Assembly: GCF_010389155.1 (NCBI RefSeq)
Contig: NC_057769.1
Span: 25,730,735-25,794,734 of the forward strand
Direction: 5' to 3'
Source: Erigeron canadensis
Lineage: Eukaryota > Streptophyta > Magnoliopsida > Asterales > Asteraceae
DNA length: 64,000 bases
Shown piece after piece: positions 1 to 11,127 of the stretch; position 1 is the stretch's first letter; each line of letters begins with the position of its first letter. A program made the translations under genes and the position numbers. Below the pieces are notes generated by a model that worked only from the letters and a program-made list of their open reading frames with translations, was not told where the DNA came from and searched no databases.

Positions 1-1282
1 AAAATAAACCATCTTAACAAGTTGCTATAGGTGGTCCTCCAGGGTGTACTCCAATTCAAAGTCTATGCATAACGAAACGACTAGGCAATTTAATTTGCTT
101 GATACACAGACATAGACTCATTTCATCACCATTCATCCATTAGGCTCTAAGGCCCATCTTTACGGGCCCATAAAAGTGACATCGTGGCCCTTGATTTCAC
201 TCCATCGACAAGGGAATAAAACATTAAACATATCAACAAACGTACAATTGTGTGTTTGTGTTCATGTTAAGAAGTTGTGAGTTGGAAGGTTGGTTTTTAA
301 ACGAGTATATATTCATTCAAACTATTTGATTAATTATGTAATAAATTAAATTCAAATCTACCTGTTAAATGAAGCAAATATCATAAGTGACAGCTTTCAA
401 TAAAAAAAAGAAAGATTTTACATCCATCAATTAGAGCTTCACCTGAGTTCTGGTTTGAGTTCTGTTTATAAATTACAATCCATAGTACGAGTAATTAGTA
501 AACTACAAGTTACAGGATAAACATTATAAATCAAAATTTTCAATATTTTGGATGCACATGATACGAATTACCAATAGCTAAATGTTTGTTATGATTTTGT
601 TCTTCAAAACGATAATACGTGCTTGTGAAGGTCGTTCAACATTTACAAATTTTCTTTTAAATCATACATCATGTATAAGTTTCGTTGATTGTATAATTTA
701 TATTAAATCATTTTTAATTTAATTTATCAAATTTATAGAATTTAAAAAAAAAATTCATCTCCAACCAATTAACTCTATAACCAATTTTAATTAATGTTGA
801 GAACTTGCGATCACGTGGTTATTGTGATTTGTAGTATTTGGAATGTTTGCCTAGCTATTACTACTACGGATTTGTCAACGTTAGCGTAGTGCATTTAATG
901 TATTTGAAAATTTAAAATATAAAAGATTTTTCAACCTAGCTAAATGGTAAATTTGAGTACTAATTAATGATTATTTAACTATGCTTACTCATATTTTAGA
1001 CAATTTTAGTTTTTTTTTTTTTTTAAATGCTTCATTACTTGCGTCTAATGGGCTATGACCATTTAGTCATTTAGATGGGGAGAAAACACAAATGATATAT
1101 TATGAATTTTATAAGGTAAAGAATAAATAAAATACTATTCAAATTTATTCACTTTATTAAGAAAAAAAGGTATATGATCAATTTAATATATATATTGAAA
1201 ATCAATACTAAAGTACTTTTAATTTATTAAGCAATTAATGGAAAACTCCTTTAAATTCTAGCCCATATTGATCCAATTAATC
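1..1282. other. AT-rich upstream intergenic region
   Basis: No coding exon, RNA gene or terminal inverted repeat could be supported here. The stretch is AT-rich with short A or T runs and one T-rich run near 1010-1024. Its right end is the probable promoter of the Vps62-like gene. Confidence 0.5.
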
Positions 1283-1290
1283 TATATAAA
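1283..1290 (+). promoter_or_regulatory. TATA box of the Vps62-like gene
   Basis: TATATAAA lies 56-63 bases before the ATG at 1346, in an AT-rich stretch. That spacing allows transcription to start around 1315 with a short leader of about 30 bases. It is assigned from position and consensus only. Confidence 0.5.
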
Positions 1291-1345
1291 AATAAAGGTG
1301 TTAATTTTCTGCATCCAAATCAGTTTATGTCAAAGATCTTAGTAG

Positions 1346-4300
1346 ATGAACATCTTATCTGAAAATCTGAGAGTTAATCAACAAATGGTGTGTATTGTAG
1401 CTAGAGCTATTTTAATAGCATTTACAATTGTTTTGAATACGTCTTATGCCTTCAACGATTTATCAACTATATATCCTAGAAAAGTCGTCGGAAATGATAA
1501 TGATATCATATCATTTGATCTTCTCGATCCTTCACCTTTATATCCTGGAGGTATATTAATTGACTCTAGCACTTTGTATATGATGATGATGTTTGTAATG
1601 TTGGTCTTTTTGTTATGGAAAATGCTAAATATAGCCCTAAAAGCTGTATTTAACGTGCATAAAAAAATTTGTACCTTCCATATTAAAAGTCCGCCCCCTG
1701 ATTTTCATGGTAAATGTACAAACAATTTATGCACCTTAAACACAGCTCTTAGAGTTGTATTTAGCAAACCCCTTTTGTTATTTATGTCATATAGTTTATG
1801 TTTGCATTCTAAAACAGAAGATATACCATTTATAAAACGTTCATATACAATGAAATTTGTTTGGGATTAATTTCTGTTTAGTAGTGACAATATAGTACGA
1901 AACAAAGAAAATAGTACTCCTAAGTTCTTGCTAATTTAACCACTTTAAACTTTAGCTCAATACGTTATATTACATATTATGGATACGAATGTATGTATAT
2001 TTGTCGGGAAAAGTGAATATAAGGTTGTTCGGCACTTAAGCTTAAGTGTATAAGTAGTGTATAACCTCTCACATACAAATTCTAATATTTCTTGATTAAT
2101 GAATAAAATGTTTGGGCCGCATGAAATTTAAGGATTAAAAAAATAATATGCGAGCTAAGTATTTCACACCTAAGTTTAGCTACCTAACAGTCTTATATTA
2201 CCATCCCCATATTTGTCACCATCTTGCATAATATTACAATGAGTGATTTGAATGGGGGAGACCAAGTTCAAATGTTAATAACAAATCGAGTTTTATCATT
2301 AATTTGTCATCGTACCTATAAGAGCGCGTTGATGGGGTTTTCTCAATACATGGGACTAACATGTCTTGGCTCTATCCGGGCATCCGGCTGCATTTAGCCA
2401 TCGGGATACCCAGAGGAAGTTCGGGCTAAATATTATAAAATATATCATTGACTTTAAAAGAGAAATAAAATTAATTTGTTACTCGTATATCCAAGTTTTT
2501 AATGCTCTATCTTGCGTGATACTAATTGCAAATTGATTTGAACACGACTTATAAGTCTTAACCTTTTCTTACATATAAAATTGTTACAATTGTGTAAATA
2601 TATTCACACGTGTAAATATAAAAAAATTCATATATACACATTTTTAAGGTATGAACAAAATATAATTTATATATGTACATTTTTAAGGTATGAACAAATA
2701 GACTAAGCGGGTGTTTAGTTGTGGAAAATACTCATTGTTTTTTCATTTTTGTTTTCCAAAAAAATATGAAAACAAAAAATGCGTTCAAATCATAGTTTTC
2801 TAAAAATGTTTTCTTAAGAAAACAGAAAACACTATTTTTACTTTTATATAAAAAATAGAAAATATATATATATTTTTTTTATTGTTTTTCACTTTTCATT
2901 TTCTAAATTTTGAAAACGTCAAATTGTTTTCTATTTTTTAGTTTCGAATGCGTTTTCATAATGTTCATTTGTTTTCAATATATGAAAAACTCTTTTATTT
3001 TTTTGAAAATTAAAAAAGGAAACCTAGAACACATTTTCCGCGAATTAATAAATTAGAGATAAAAAATTTCTTTCATAATTTTTAGATTAGCTGGAAGTTC
3101 TCTAAAAGTATGAAAAGCTGGAGGGGGGAAGGGCGAAGCAAGGCTCAAAGAACGAGCCGAGCCGTGCAAGGACGCGGGGATGTAATTTTAGGTTTCCCAA
3201 TTTTTAAAATGAATATTAATTTTGTTGTAATTGAACATGTTTTAAACTGTGTAATTCTTGTGCGATGGTTTTAGAGTGGATGGAGTATTTTACTTTCACG
3301 GATTTACGTATCAACTTAGTAGAATCGTGATTATTGTTCTTGATTTTAAAACTTAGGATCTACATATTTTAAAAATTATATAGTAACTGATGTAAACTTT
3401 ATTTGTTTAGGTGGGAATTTTGGAAAAGGGGTGATTGATCTTGGAGGACTAGAAGTATATGAAGCTCAATATTTCAAGAAAATTTGGGATACAAAAATTG
3501 GTGGACCAAATGGTCTTGGTGCATCATTTTATGAACCAACATCCTTCCCATTAGGATTCAAATTGCTTGGCCATTTTTGCAAACCTAACACTATGACCAT
3601 GTTTGTATCAGTCCTTGCGGCCAAAGACACCACGGGTGACCTGGTCGATGGCGCCTTAATAAGACCCGTCGACTTTAGGCTTATATGGACCAGTAAAGGT
3701 TTGGATATCACACAATTAGAAGATGGCTACATTTGGCTCCCAATACCACCCATTGGTTATAGGACCCTTGGTCACATCGTCACGACTTCCCCACAAAAAC
3801 CCTCAGTCGACATCGTTAGATGTGTTAGAAAAGACTTCACGGATTCAACTGAAGAGGAACATTGGTTATGGGGGTTAAAGGTATCGAATGATTCAAGTAA
3901 TTATGTCGATATATATACTACAAAACCAGTAAATAGAGAACTAAGTGTTCGGGCAGGGACATTTTTGGCACGAGGTAATGGCTTTAGTACGCACGGGTTA
4001 GCATGTTTAAAGATGGTCAGGACAGATCCTTATTATGCTATGCCTAATTCTGAACAGATTAGAGCTATGATCCATACTTATGCTCCATGGGTGTACTTTC
4101 ATCCTGACGAAGAGTTTTTCCCTTCGTCAGTGTCGTGGTTTTTTCTAAATGGTGTTGAGTTACACCAAATGGGCCAAGGTATTTGGCCTATTATGGAAAA
4201 TGGTGATAACCTTCCAACCAATGGTTCAATTAATGATGCCTTTCTTGACCTCCCATCTGATGAATCTAAAAAAAATGAAGTTAAAAAAGGGTATTTGGCA

Positions 4301-5056
4301 AGTGCAATGGCTTACATACACGTGAAGCCAGCATTTGGGGGAACTTTTACGGATCTAGCCATATGGATATTTTACCCTTTTAACGGCGGAGGTAAGTTTC
4401 AACTTGGACCTTTTACCATCAACTTAGGGAAGATAGGGGAACATGTCGGCGATTGGGAACATATAACGTTAAGAATCGATAACTTTCGTGGGATTTTAAA
4501 AGAGATTTATCTATCTCAACACTCAAAAGGAAAATGGGTAAGTGCTATAGAATTTGAGTTCATAAATGGAACTAGGCCAATAGTGTATGCATCTTTACAT
4601 GGTCATACACACTACAATACTCCAAGTTATCATCTCCATTCGGTTGTCAAAATTGACTCCACGGACGTACAAATGTTATATGATGAATACTTCAAGTTGA
4701 ATAAGGATTCAAGCAAAATACCAATTGTGAATGGAGAAAAGTTTGCAGGGTTTGGAGCAAGGGATGATACTGCAAAAAGCGACAATGTGATGGATGTTGC
4801 ATCGAGTTATAACGTTGTTTGTGTGGATTACAAGGCTTTTGAATTGAAACCATGGTTGAAATATACAGGAAGATGGGGTCCTAAGATTACTTATGGATTT
4901 GCAAAGTTTATAAAGAAGGAAATAAACAACCTGCCAGACAAAGTGAAAGCACTTGCTATTAAACTTTTGAATAAGCTTCCTGCTGAGTTACTTGGACAAG
5001 AAGGGCCTCAAGGTCCAAAGATGAGAGACAATTGGCTTGGGGATGAAAGGGTTTGA
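1346..5056 (+). CDS. Vps62-like protein (plant DUF946 family), two exons
   Basis: Exon 1 is 1346-1550 and exon 2 is 3411-5056, joined across a 1.86-kb GT-AG intron in phase 1, giving 616 residues. The splice rebuilds the family's N-terminal signature: exon 1 ends DPSPLYPG and exon 2 continues GGNFGKGVIDLGGLEV, matching the usual Pro-rich, Gly-rich run before VIDLGGLEV. Other family landmarks are APWVYFHPDE, HVGDWEHITLR, ASLHGHTHY and the C-terminal GQEGPQGPKMRDNW. The family is annotated as related to yeast Vps62, but its biochemical role in plants is not established. Before the conserved part there is a hydrophobic segment at about residues 14-33 resembling a signal peptide or anchor, which is not typical of the family. 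Exon 1 could also be read through into the intron to 1870, but that extension has no family similarity. The gene looks intact. Confidence 0.87.
2707..3046. repeat. Possible MITE inside the Vps62-like intron
   Basis: The start GGGTGTTTAGTTGTGG resembles Tourist or hAT MITE ends. The right side carries a rough inverted counterpart around CCTAGAACACA, and the body holds many self-complementary GTTTTC/GAAAAC runs. I could not define a target duplication, so the boundaries are approximate. Confidence 0.3.
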
Positions 5057-5812
5057 TTCTAATATGTGATCGAATCGCCATTCAATCATATGTTTAGCAT
5101 TCCATCGTTTTATACTCATATACTAAGTTAGTTATTTCTCGCGGGTTTGATTGATTTTGTAGTCTAATCTTGGCAGGTAATATAAAATCAAGATAAGCCA
5201 GACACTTGGTTCTTAGGACTTAAAAACATATTGACAAATTGTTGCAAATCCAATTGTCTGGTTCTAGTGATGTTGATCTAAATCTTGAAACAGTCAGCTG
5301 CTTTTTCAATGTCCATGAATCTTGGAGAGATCCAAAGCATTATACTTGTGTCAAAAACATAGCTTCCACTAAATGGCTATTAGTGTATGTTTTATTGATT
5401 TGGATCATACAGATATAACACTGAATCTCAAATGCTTTTGCCTTTTATTATAAAGTTCATGAACCAAAACTCAACTTGAATGCAACGTGGGGGCAAAAAT
5501 ACATTGAAGGTAGTTTAAGCTACAAATCGGATCAGTCTACGAAGTGTAATGAAAATGTTGCAGTCTTTGTTGGTGAGTAACACTTTCTTTTAAGATAGTT
5601 GGTAAACACCCTTTCCTCTAAATCAAAGATCAAGGATATTAAATCAAAGGTCAATTTCCAAATTTTATTACCTTAAAATTTTTGTCATTCCTAAAAAATA
5701 AATGTAACAACAGGTAGCAACTTAATTAGTCCCAAGTACAAAATGATCCAAATAATGTTACAACGATGAAATTTCACTAACAAATGTAAGACACGGATAC
5801 CAACATCTCTAA
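5057..5812. other. 3' flank of the Vps62-like gene
   Basis: Probable 3' UTR and intergenic DNA. Short open frames are present but none is supported by a family or by length. No repeat boundary was recognised until the MITE at 5813. Confidence 0.4.
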
Positions 5813-6054
5813 GGGTATGTTTTTGAGTTTTGTTTTAAAAAGAAATGAAAAGATTGTAAAGGATTTTAAAAATATTTGGGTTCTTGAGTTTTATTTAAGG
5901 GAAGAAGAGAAAAGAAGGGAAAAGATTTGGAAGGAGAATTCTATAGAATTTGTTAAAGATATTTTCCTCCCACTTTTGGGATGATTTGGAAGGAAGGAAA
6001 CTCCACCCCTTCTCTTCTTCCCCTTCCTTTACATATAAACTCGAGAACACAGAC
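5813..6054. mobile_element. Tourist-like MITE (242 bp)
   Basis: The element is bounded by TAA on both sides (5810-5812 and 6055-6057), as expected for the 3-bp target duplications of PIF/Harbinger MITEs. The left end begins GGGTATGTTTTTGAG and the reverse complement of the right end begins GTCTGTGTTCTCGAG, an imperfect inverted repeat. The centre is rich in GGAAGG/CCTTCC. No coding capacity. Confidence 0.5.
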
Positions 6055-6643
6055 TAAGAACATAAGTAATGATTTATCTTTAGTACAATGTTGCATTTAG
6101 TGACAAAAAAAAGTATGTTGCTATAATTTATGACGATTTTTGGGTGTCGCTAAATATTCATGACATTTTACGATTTTGCTAAAGGTGTCTTTAATTTTAG
6201 AAGGTACAAATAACTTTTTGGTATGGAACAACGGTTAATCTTTCAACTGAATTTTTAGAGACTCGAGTACCTAACAGTCTGTCCACGACGAAATAGATTG
6301 TGATAAGTTTTATAGTACATTTCCTAACAACTTTAAAAGATTAACAAAACTAGATATTAAAATAAAATCTAAAAATATGTTTATAATGCCGAACAGTGCG
6401 ATTACAAAATATATACAAACAATATTTGATAACCTTATATGGTGTAATTTGATACTGGGAGCTCTTGGGTTCAAATTTTGATGTGAGTAAAATGCTTTTA
6501 ATAACGAATAAAAGAGTTTTCCAACATGAATTTTTTCTTAAATTGAAGTTAGGTACATGAAAAGCACAAATTTACCAATTAAAAAAAAGTCAATAAGTCG
6601 TATATGTACCATACTTTGATGACAATAACTTGTGGTTAGATAC
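6055..6643. other. Intergenic, nothing recognised
   Basis: AT-rich DNA. Around 6455-6480 there is a phrase resembling a Pol III B box (GGGTTCAAATT), but no A box at the right distance, so no RNA gene or SINE is claimed. Confidence 0.35.
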
Positions 6644-6906
6644 TTAGGGGGTGGGAGTCGACGTGGGGTGAGGCTCGGTGAACCCCGGCCCCGCATGGGA
6701 ACACCGTCGCCGGTGGGTCGGGGTGGGGAAAGGTGAAGCCGGTTTGGGGTTCGAACACCGAAGAGAGAGAAAACCGTGGGGGGCCCGCTTGAAGTCAAAC
6801 AACCAACCAGCAGATGCCACGTGGACGTGGGATCCAGCCAACGGCTAGTTGTTGTTACCGTTTGTTTTTTTTTTTTTTTTTAAATCTCACCCATCTTTCT
6901 TTTCAC

Positions 6907-6914
6907 TATATATA
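6907..6914 (+). promoter_or_regulatory. TATA box of the Harbinger accessory gene
   Basis: TATATATA followed by CCAACACC lies about 115 bases before the ATG at 7029, with an A/C-rich leader between. This is a standard plant promoter layout inside the transposon. Confidence 0.45.
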
Positions 6915-7028
6915 TCCAACACCATTTTTAAACAACATCACACAACACAAACTTCAAATCCAAAAACCTCCACTTTTATAAAAAAAAAAAAACACTTCTT
7001 CTTTATAAAAAATAAACACCCATTACCA

Positions 7029-8891
7029 ATGGATCCAAAGAAAACCAAAAAAAATCCTTTCAACAAATCAAAATATCGCCTAAATGATCCACAAATACAT
7101 GCCAATTTTCATCCAAATCAATTCATGCCTCCACCAAATAATCCTCCTCCAAATCAATTTTATTCTCAATCATCTCAACCTCCTCCAAATCAATATTCTC
7201 AACCTCTTCCAAATCAATCTTATTCTAATCCATCACCATATCAATTTTCTCAACCTTCAACTCCATCCGCTTATTATCCACAACCGGCGTCTCCACAAAT
7301 GTTTGGCTACGGTTCAAGCCCATCTTCGCAAACCAACGCCCATTTCTTAAACATGGCTAGAATGAACGATTTTATTCCGATAGAGGAAGATGTTCATCAA
7401 GATGACGAAGAAGTTGAAATTGTAGCGGAAACCTAACAAGACGATGTTCAAAAAGATGATGACGTGCAAGAAGTCCAAGATTGCAGGAAAAAGACGAAGA
7501 CAAAGCATGAAAATTGGACGCCGGCACAAGAGGTTGCTTTGGCACAAGCTTGGGTTCAAATTTCCGAATGCAAAAAATATGGAAATGAACAAAAAGCGGA
7601 TGGTTTTTGGCGTCGTGTACTTGAGCATTACACCACACTTGTCGGCCCGACCACACAGACCATTCATGGGTTAACGCCAAAGTGGAAACAAATGAACGCC
7701 ACCATGGGTCTCTTCAACGGGCTATACAATCAAGCGGTATTCTTACTTATATAGTATTTGCTTAGTTTTCAGTAATTATATAGTTTTTGCTTAGTTTTTA
7801 ATAATTATATAGTTTTTGCTTAATTATTAATAATTATATAGTTTTTGCTTAGTTTTTAGTAATTATATAGTTTTGTTCGTAGTTGTTAATAATTATATAG
7901 TTTTGTTCGTAGTTGTTAAAAATAAGATAGTTTTGTTCGTAGTTGTTAATAATTATATAGTTTTGTTCGTAGTTGTTAATAATTATATAGTTTTGTTCGT
8001 AGTTGTTAAAAATAAGATAGTTTTGTTCGTAGTTGTTAATAATTATATAGTTTTGTTCGTAATTGTTAATAATTATATAGTTTTGTTCGTAGTTGTTAAA
8101 AATAAGATAGTTTTGTTCGTAGTTGTTAATAATTTTATAGTTTTGTTCGTAGTTGTTAAAAATAAGATAGCTTTGTTCGTAGTTGTTAATAATTATATAG
8201 TTTTGTTCGTAGTTGTTAAAAATAAGATAGCTTTGTTCGTAGTTGTTAATAATTATATAGTTTTGTTTTCGTAGTTGTTAATAATTATATAGTTTTGTTC
8301 GTAGTTGTTAAAAATAAGATAGTTTTGTAATATAGTATTCTTTTTTTGTAGAAACAAGCCAAGGGAAGCGGGGGCAACGACTTGGATATTACGAGAGTCG
8401 CTATGGCGGATTTCAAGACCCGCACCAAGAAGGAATTTCCTCACCACGCCGCATGGGATGTTGTGAAGATACACGACAAATGGGTCGAGCAAGAATGTTT
8501 CCAAATATACCAAGACATGGGACCTTCATGTAGCGACTCTTCAAAAAGGAAATCTGGAGAATATGAGACGGCCAGCACCGGGCAATTCATTCCCGACATA
8601 AATGAAGACCCAAACCCTCCATTGCAAGCGGCAGCAAAACAGGGGAAAAAGAAGGCATCCGCATCCGGATCCACCTCTTCAACTGTGGCGGATGACATTA
8701 GCGAGTACGCCAAAAGGAAGACGAGATACTTGGAAGAAAAACACGAGACGGATGAGAGGCGCGCAAGACAGCGGGACATCTTGTTTTTCACCAACTCGCA
8801 TGCTCATATAACCGATCCCGCGATGTTGGAAATCGTTCTTAGCAAGAAACGCGAAATTGCCGCAAGACATGGATGGCAATGCCCTTTTTAG
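7029..8891 (+). pseudogene. Harbinger Myb/SANT-like accessory protein (NAM-associated), one nonsense codon
   Basis: Exon 1 is 7029-7736 and exon 2 is 8352-8891, joined in phase 0 by a GT-AG intron. The predicted order is: a Gln/Pro-rich N-terminus with a repeated PPPNQ theme; an acidic linker; a SANT/Myb-like domain beginning WTPAQEVALAQAWVQIS; then, after the intron, HDKWVEQE and a charged C-terminal helix of the NAM-associated type ending KKREIAARHGW. Such proteins, often mislabelled glutathione S-transferase T3-like, are the DNA-binding ORF1 partners of PIF/Harbinger transposases. A single in-frame TAA at 7434-7436, in the acidic linker before the SANT domain, is the only break; the frame is open on both sides and the next codon is CAA. 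No transposase partner lies nearby. Another ATG after the stop would give a protein lacking the N-terminus. Confidence 0.75.
7746..8328 (+). repeat. 30-bp satellite array filling the intron of the accessory gene
   Basis: About 18 head-to-tail copies of a 30-bp unit fill nearly the whole intron (7737-8351). The right part uses two variants that differ at the start, TAATAATTATATAG and TAAAAATAAGATAG, each followed by TTTTGTTCGTAGTTGT. The leftmost copies have a more diverged TTTTTGCTTAGTTTT version. The variants often follow an N-K-N order, suggesting 90-bp higher-order duplication. Because 30 is a multiple of 3, one frame stays open for 133 codons; this is a by-product, not a gene. Confidence 0.9.
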
Positions 8892-9320
8892 TTTCGTTCG
8901 TGTAATGTTTTCATTCGAATAACTGTTGGACTTGTTTTTAGTTTCGTTGTTTTTTTTTCCAAATATTATTATGTATTTGTTTAATTATTAATGAATGTTT
9001 TTTTATGTTTTAAATTTATAGAGTAAAAATAAATGGAAATAAAAATGATGATTTGGAAATTGGGGTTGGGGTGAGTGGCGCCATAGTTTTGGGGTGATTT
9101 GAGGTGAATTGGGAAGTTTAAGGTGAAGAGTTTTTATTAAAAGATGGTAATGTGGAAATTTGGGGAATTTTAGGTCGGAGAAACCGCTCCCACCCCCCTT
9201 AGATACGAGAAACATCAAAACTAAAGGGACCACTTTTATAAAAACTTAATATTTAAACCAGTGTGTTATCTTACTTCAATCCAATTCAGTGTTTCTGTTT
9301 TCCAGTCAGTCAGCCTGGTG

Positions 9321-10596
9321 ATGGCGGCTTCATGTGTATCTTTCAATCTCCACTCACAATTCTTGTCTAAAAGTAAACCACAAAACCCAATTTCAGTATC
9401 ATGGTCTTCTTCATTTCCTCAATTTAATCAACCCCTTAACTTAATTTCATCAAATAGGAACCTCAAGAATCAGGTATCTTCAATTCTTTCTCTCTTTCTT
9501 TTCTTTCTTTTTTTTTTTTTTTATCAGTTTTCTTTATCAATTTGAATGAAGTTTTGATCTTTATTATGTGGGTATCTTGTTTTAGAACTTGTCTGTATGA
9601 ATCTTTATAAATTAAAATAAAATATATTATATAATAAAAATTCACACAAGTGTGTTAATGGATAACTGACCCAAAATGACCGTTCCGACAGCCAATCACG
9701 TAACACTATGGTTAAAGGAGATGGTGCTGGATTCGAACCTTAGACCTCTGTTTTTATGCTGCATTGGTTTTTGTGGTTTGACTTTTTTAAGTCAAATGAA
9801 CTGCCATTGATGTACAAAATGATGTGACTTTGTATATGTTTAGTGAATGAAGTTTCCGGTAATATAAATAGGAAAAATGATGGAGTTTCACTTACCGTGT
9901 ATCAAAACCACCAGTTTGATAGAGAATTAGCCGAGCTTTTATAAAAGGGAGAAAAAGAAGTTGTAACTAGATTTCTTAGGGACCTATATCTACTTGGTAG
10001 GATTGGTAATTTGTCATATTAATAGTTGCTAGAAACTCAAAATTAAACAGCGGTACTTGCATGTTTCCTTTTCTGGTTGACATGAAAAGTTTGTTTCTAT
10101 TATATATGTTAGGAAGCTATTAGTTAGGCTGTCTTGTTGTGAAACAGTATCACACTCTTTTCCTATCTGTTCTGATTTTTTTTCAACACTTATTTTGTAG
10201 GGATTGGTTGTCCAAGCAGCATGGACACGAAGATCAAGAAGCGAAGCAGAAAAGAGACCAAACAAGAAATCATGGAAACAGAGGACGGATATGTACATGA
10301 GACCGTTTCAACTAAATGTTTTCTTTTCAAAAAGATTCATTCATGCAAAAGTGATGCATAGAGGTACTAGCAAAGTGATATCGGTGGCAACCACAAATTC
10401 TAAGGATTTAAGAAACACTTTGCCATCATTGATAGACAACGAGGCTTGCAGAGTCATTGGGAGGTTAATAGCCGAGAGATCAAAAGAAGCAGATGTGTTT
10501 GCAGTGGCTTTTGAAGCAAAAAAGAACGAACGAATTGAAGGCAGGCTTGCTATTGTTCTTGATACTATCAAGGATAATGGTATCATATTTGTTTGA
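9321..10596 (+). CDS. Organelle-targeted ribosomal protein L18p/L5e family
   Basis: Exon 1 is 9321-9473 and exon 2 is 10201-10596, joined in phase 0 by a GT-AG intron, for 182 residues. Exon 1 encodes a Ser/Asn-rich, acid-poor leader beginning MAASCVSFNLHSQF, typical of a plastid transit peptide. Exon 2 begins GLVVQAAWTRRSR and contains KSWKQRTDMYMRPF, FSKRFIHAKVMHRGTSKV and DNEACRVIGRLIAERSKEADV, matching the plant L18p/L5e-family protein that resembles bacterial uL18, the 5S rRNA-binding protein of the large subunit. It ends with DTIKDNGIIFV. The plant family member is separate from the main plastid L18 gene, so a structural ribosomal role is inferred. The promoter region abuts the right end of a Harbinger element, and a broken duplicate follows downstream. 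Confidence 0.85.
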
Positions 10597-10959
10597 AATT
10601 CTTGTAGTTAGATAGTTGAATGATTATAGCTGACATTCTCAGTTCAAAGTATCAGATACTGGAAATTCTAGTTCTTTTTGCAGTTTTCTAATAATGTATG
10701 CATGACATAACATAATTCCGAAATTAACATACAATAAAAGTATCCTATTAAACCGAAATATTCGAGGACACTAATCTGGCTATTATACATACATATACAA
10801 TATATATAATTATATATATATATATTGTTCACATGACGTTGACTTTTTTATTGACCATTGACTTTGAATGCGAGCCATTCGATTCCCTTGACTTTCAGTC
10901 TTTTATTCTCGGAAGGTTACATTATTGACTGTCAGAGTCAAATGTATCATGTGGTGTGG
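10597..10959. other. Spacer between L18 gene and its duplicate
   Basis: Probable 3' UTR, then AT-rich DNA with a TA run near 10796-10826 and several GTTGAC/TTGACT words around 10838-10895. No gene is visible. Confidence 0.4.
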
Positions 10960-11127
10960 AGTTGAGATTGATATGAGCACCAGACAAGCCGGCCGGGTTA
11001 CCCTGTGTCTGATGATTGTCGCCCTGGCCTCCCTATGTCAAATGAGTATAATCATACTCCTGGGTTCCCATACCCGGAACGATCCTTCCCAGTCCACGGC
11101 GGTGCCCCGAACGGGTTCCAAATGCTT
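10960..11127 (+). other. GC-richer Pro/Tyr-rich coding-like fragment
   Basis: One frame reads through without stops for about 50 codons, including PGYPVSDDCRPGLP and FPYPERSFPVHG, and runs straight into the duplicated L18 sequence at about 11128. The composition is far more GC-rich than its surroundings. I do not recognise the protein. It replaces the transit-peptide exon in the duplicated copy, so it is probably a captured exon fragment of another gene. Confidence 0.4.

Larger units (their letters stand above)
6647..9198 (+). mobile_element. PIF/Harbinger-type transposon carrying only the Myb-like gene
   Basis: The left end is GGGGGTGGGAG (6647-6657) and the right end CTCCCACCCCCC (9187-9198), an inverted repeat flanked by TTA at 6644-6646 and 9199-9201. 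A 3-bp TTA duplication is typical of PIF/Harbinger. The 2552-bp element contains one gene, the SANT/NAM-associated accessory protein (7029-8891), and no DDE transposase, so it would need a transposase in trans. The flanks share the longer word TTAGATAC, so an 8-bp duplication cannot be fully excluded, but only the TTA reading gives symmetric ends. The right end lies 122 bp before the start codon of the plastid-type L18 gene. Confidence 0.72.

Noticed and set aside
1551..1870. Extension of the 174-codon ORF past the exon 1 donor
   Set aside because: Only the first 68 codons match the Vps62 family; the rest is intron.
2220..2420. Possible SINE in the Vps62-like intron
   Set aside because: GACCAAGTTCAAATG resembles a B box, but the A box and conserved 3' part are missing.
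3115..3180. GC-rich patch in the Vps62-like intron
   Set aside because: No open frame or repeat partner; probably decayed transposon DNA.
7873..8274. 133-codon ORF with repeated VVVNNYIVLF
   Set aside because: It is the 30-bp satellite of an intron read in its open frame; splice sites on both sides remove it.
9690..9760. tRNA-like GGATTCGAACC word in the L18 intron
   Set aside because: It looks like a reversed B box, but no A box or cloverleaf is present; the duplicate copy at 11330 has it in a decayed form too.
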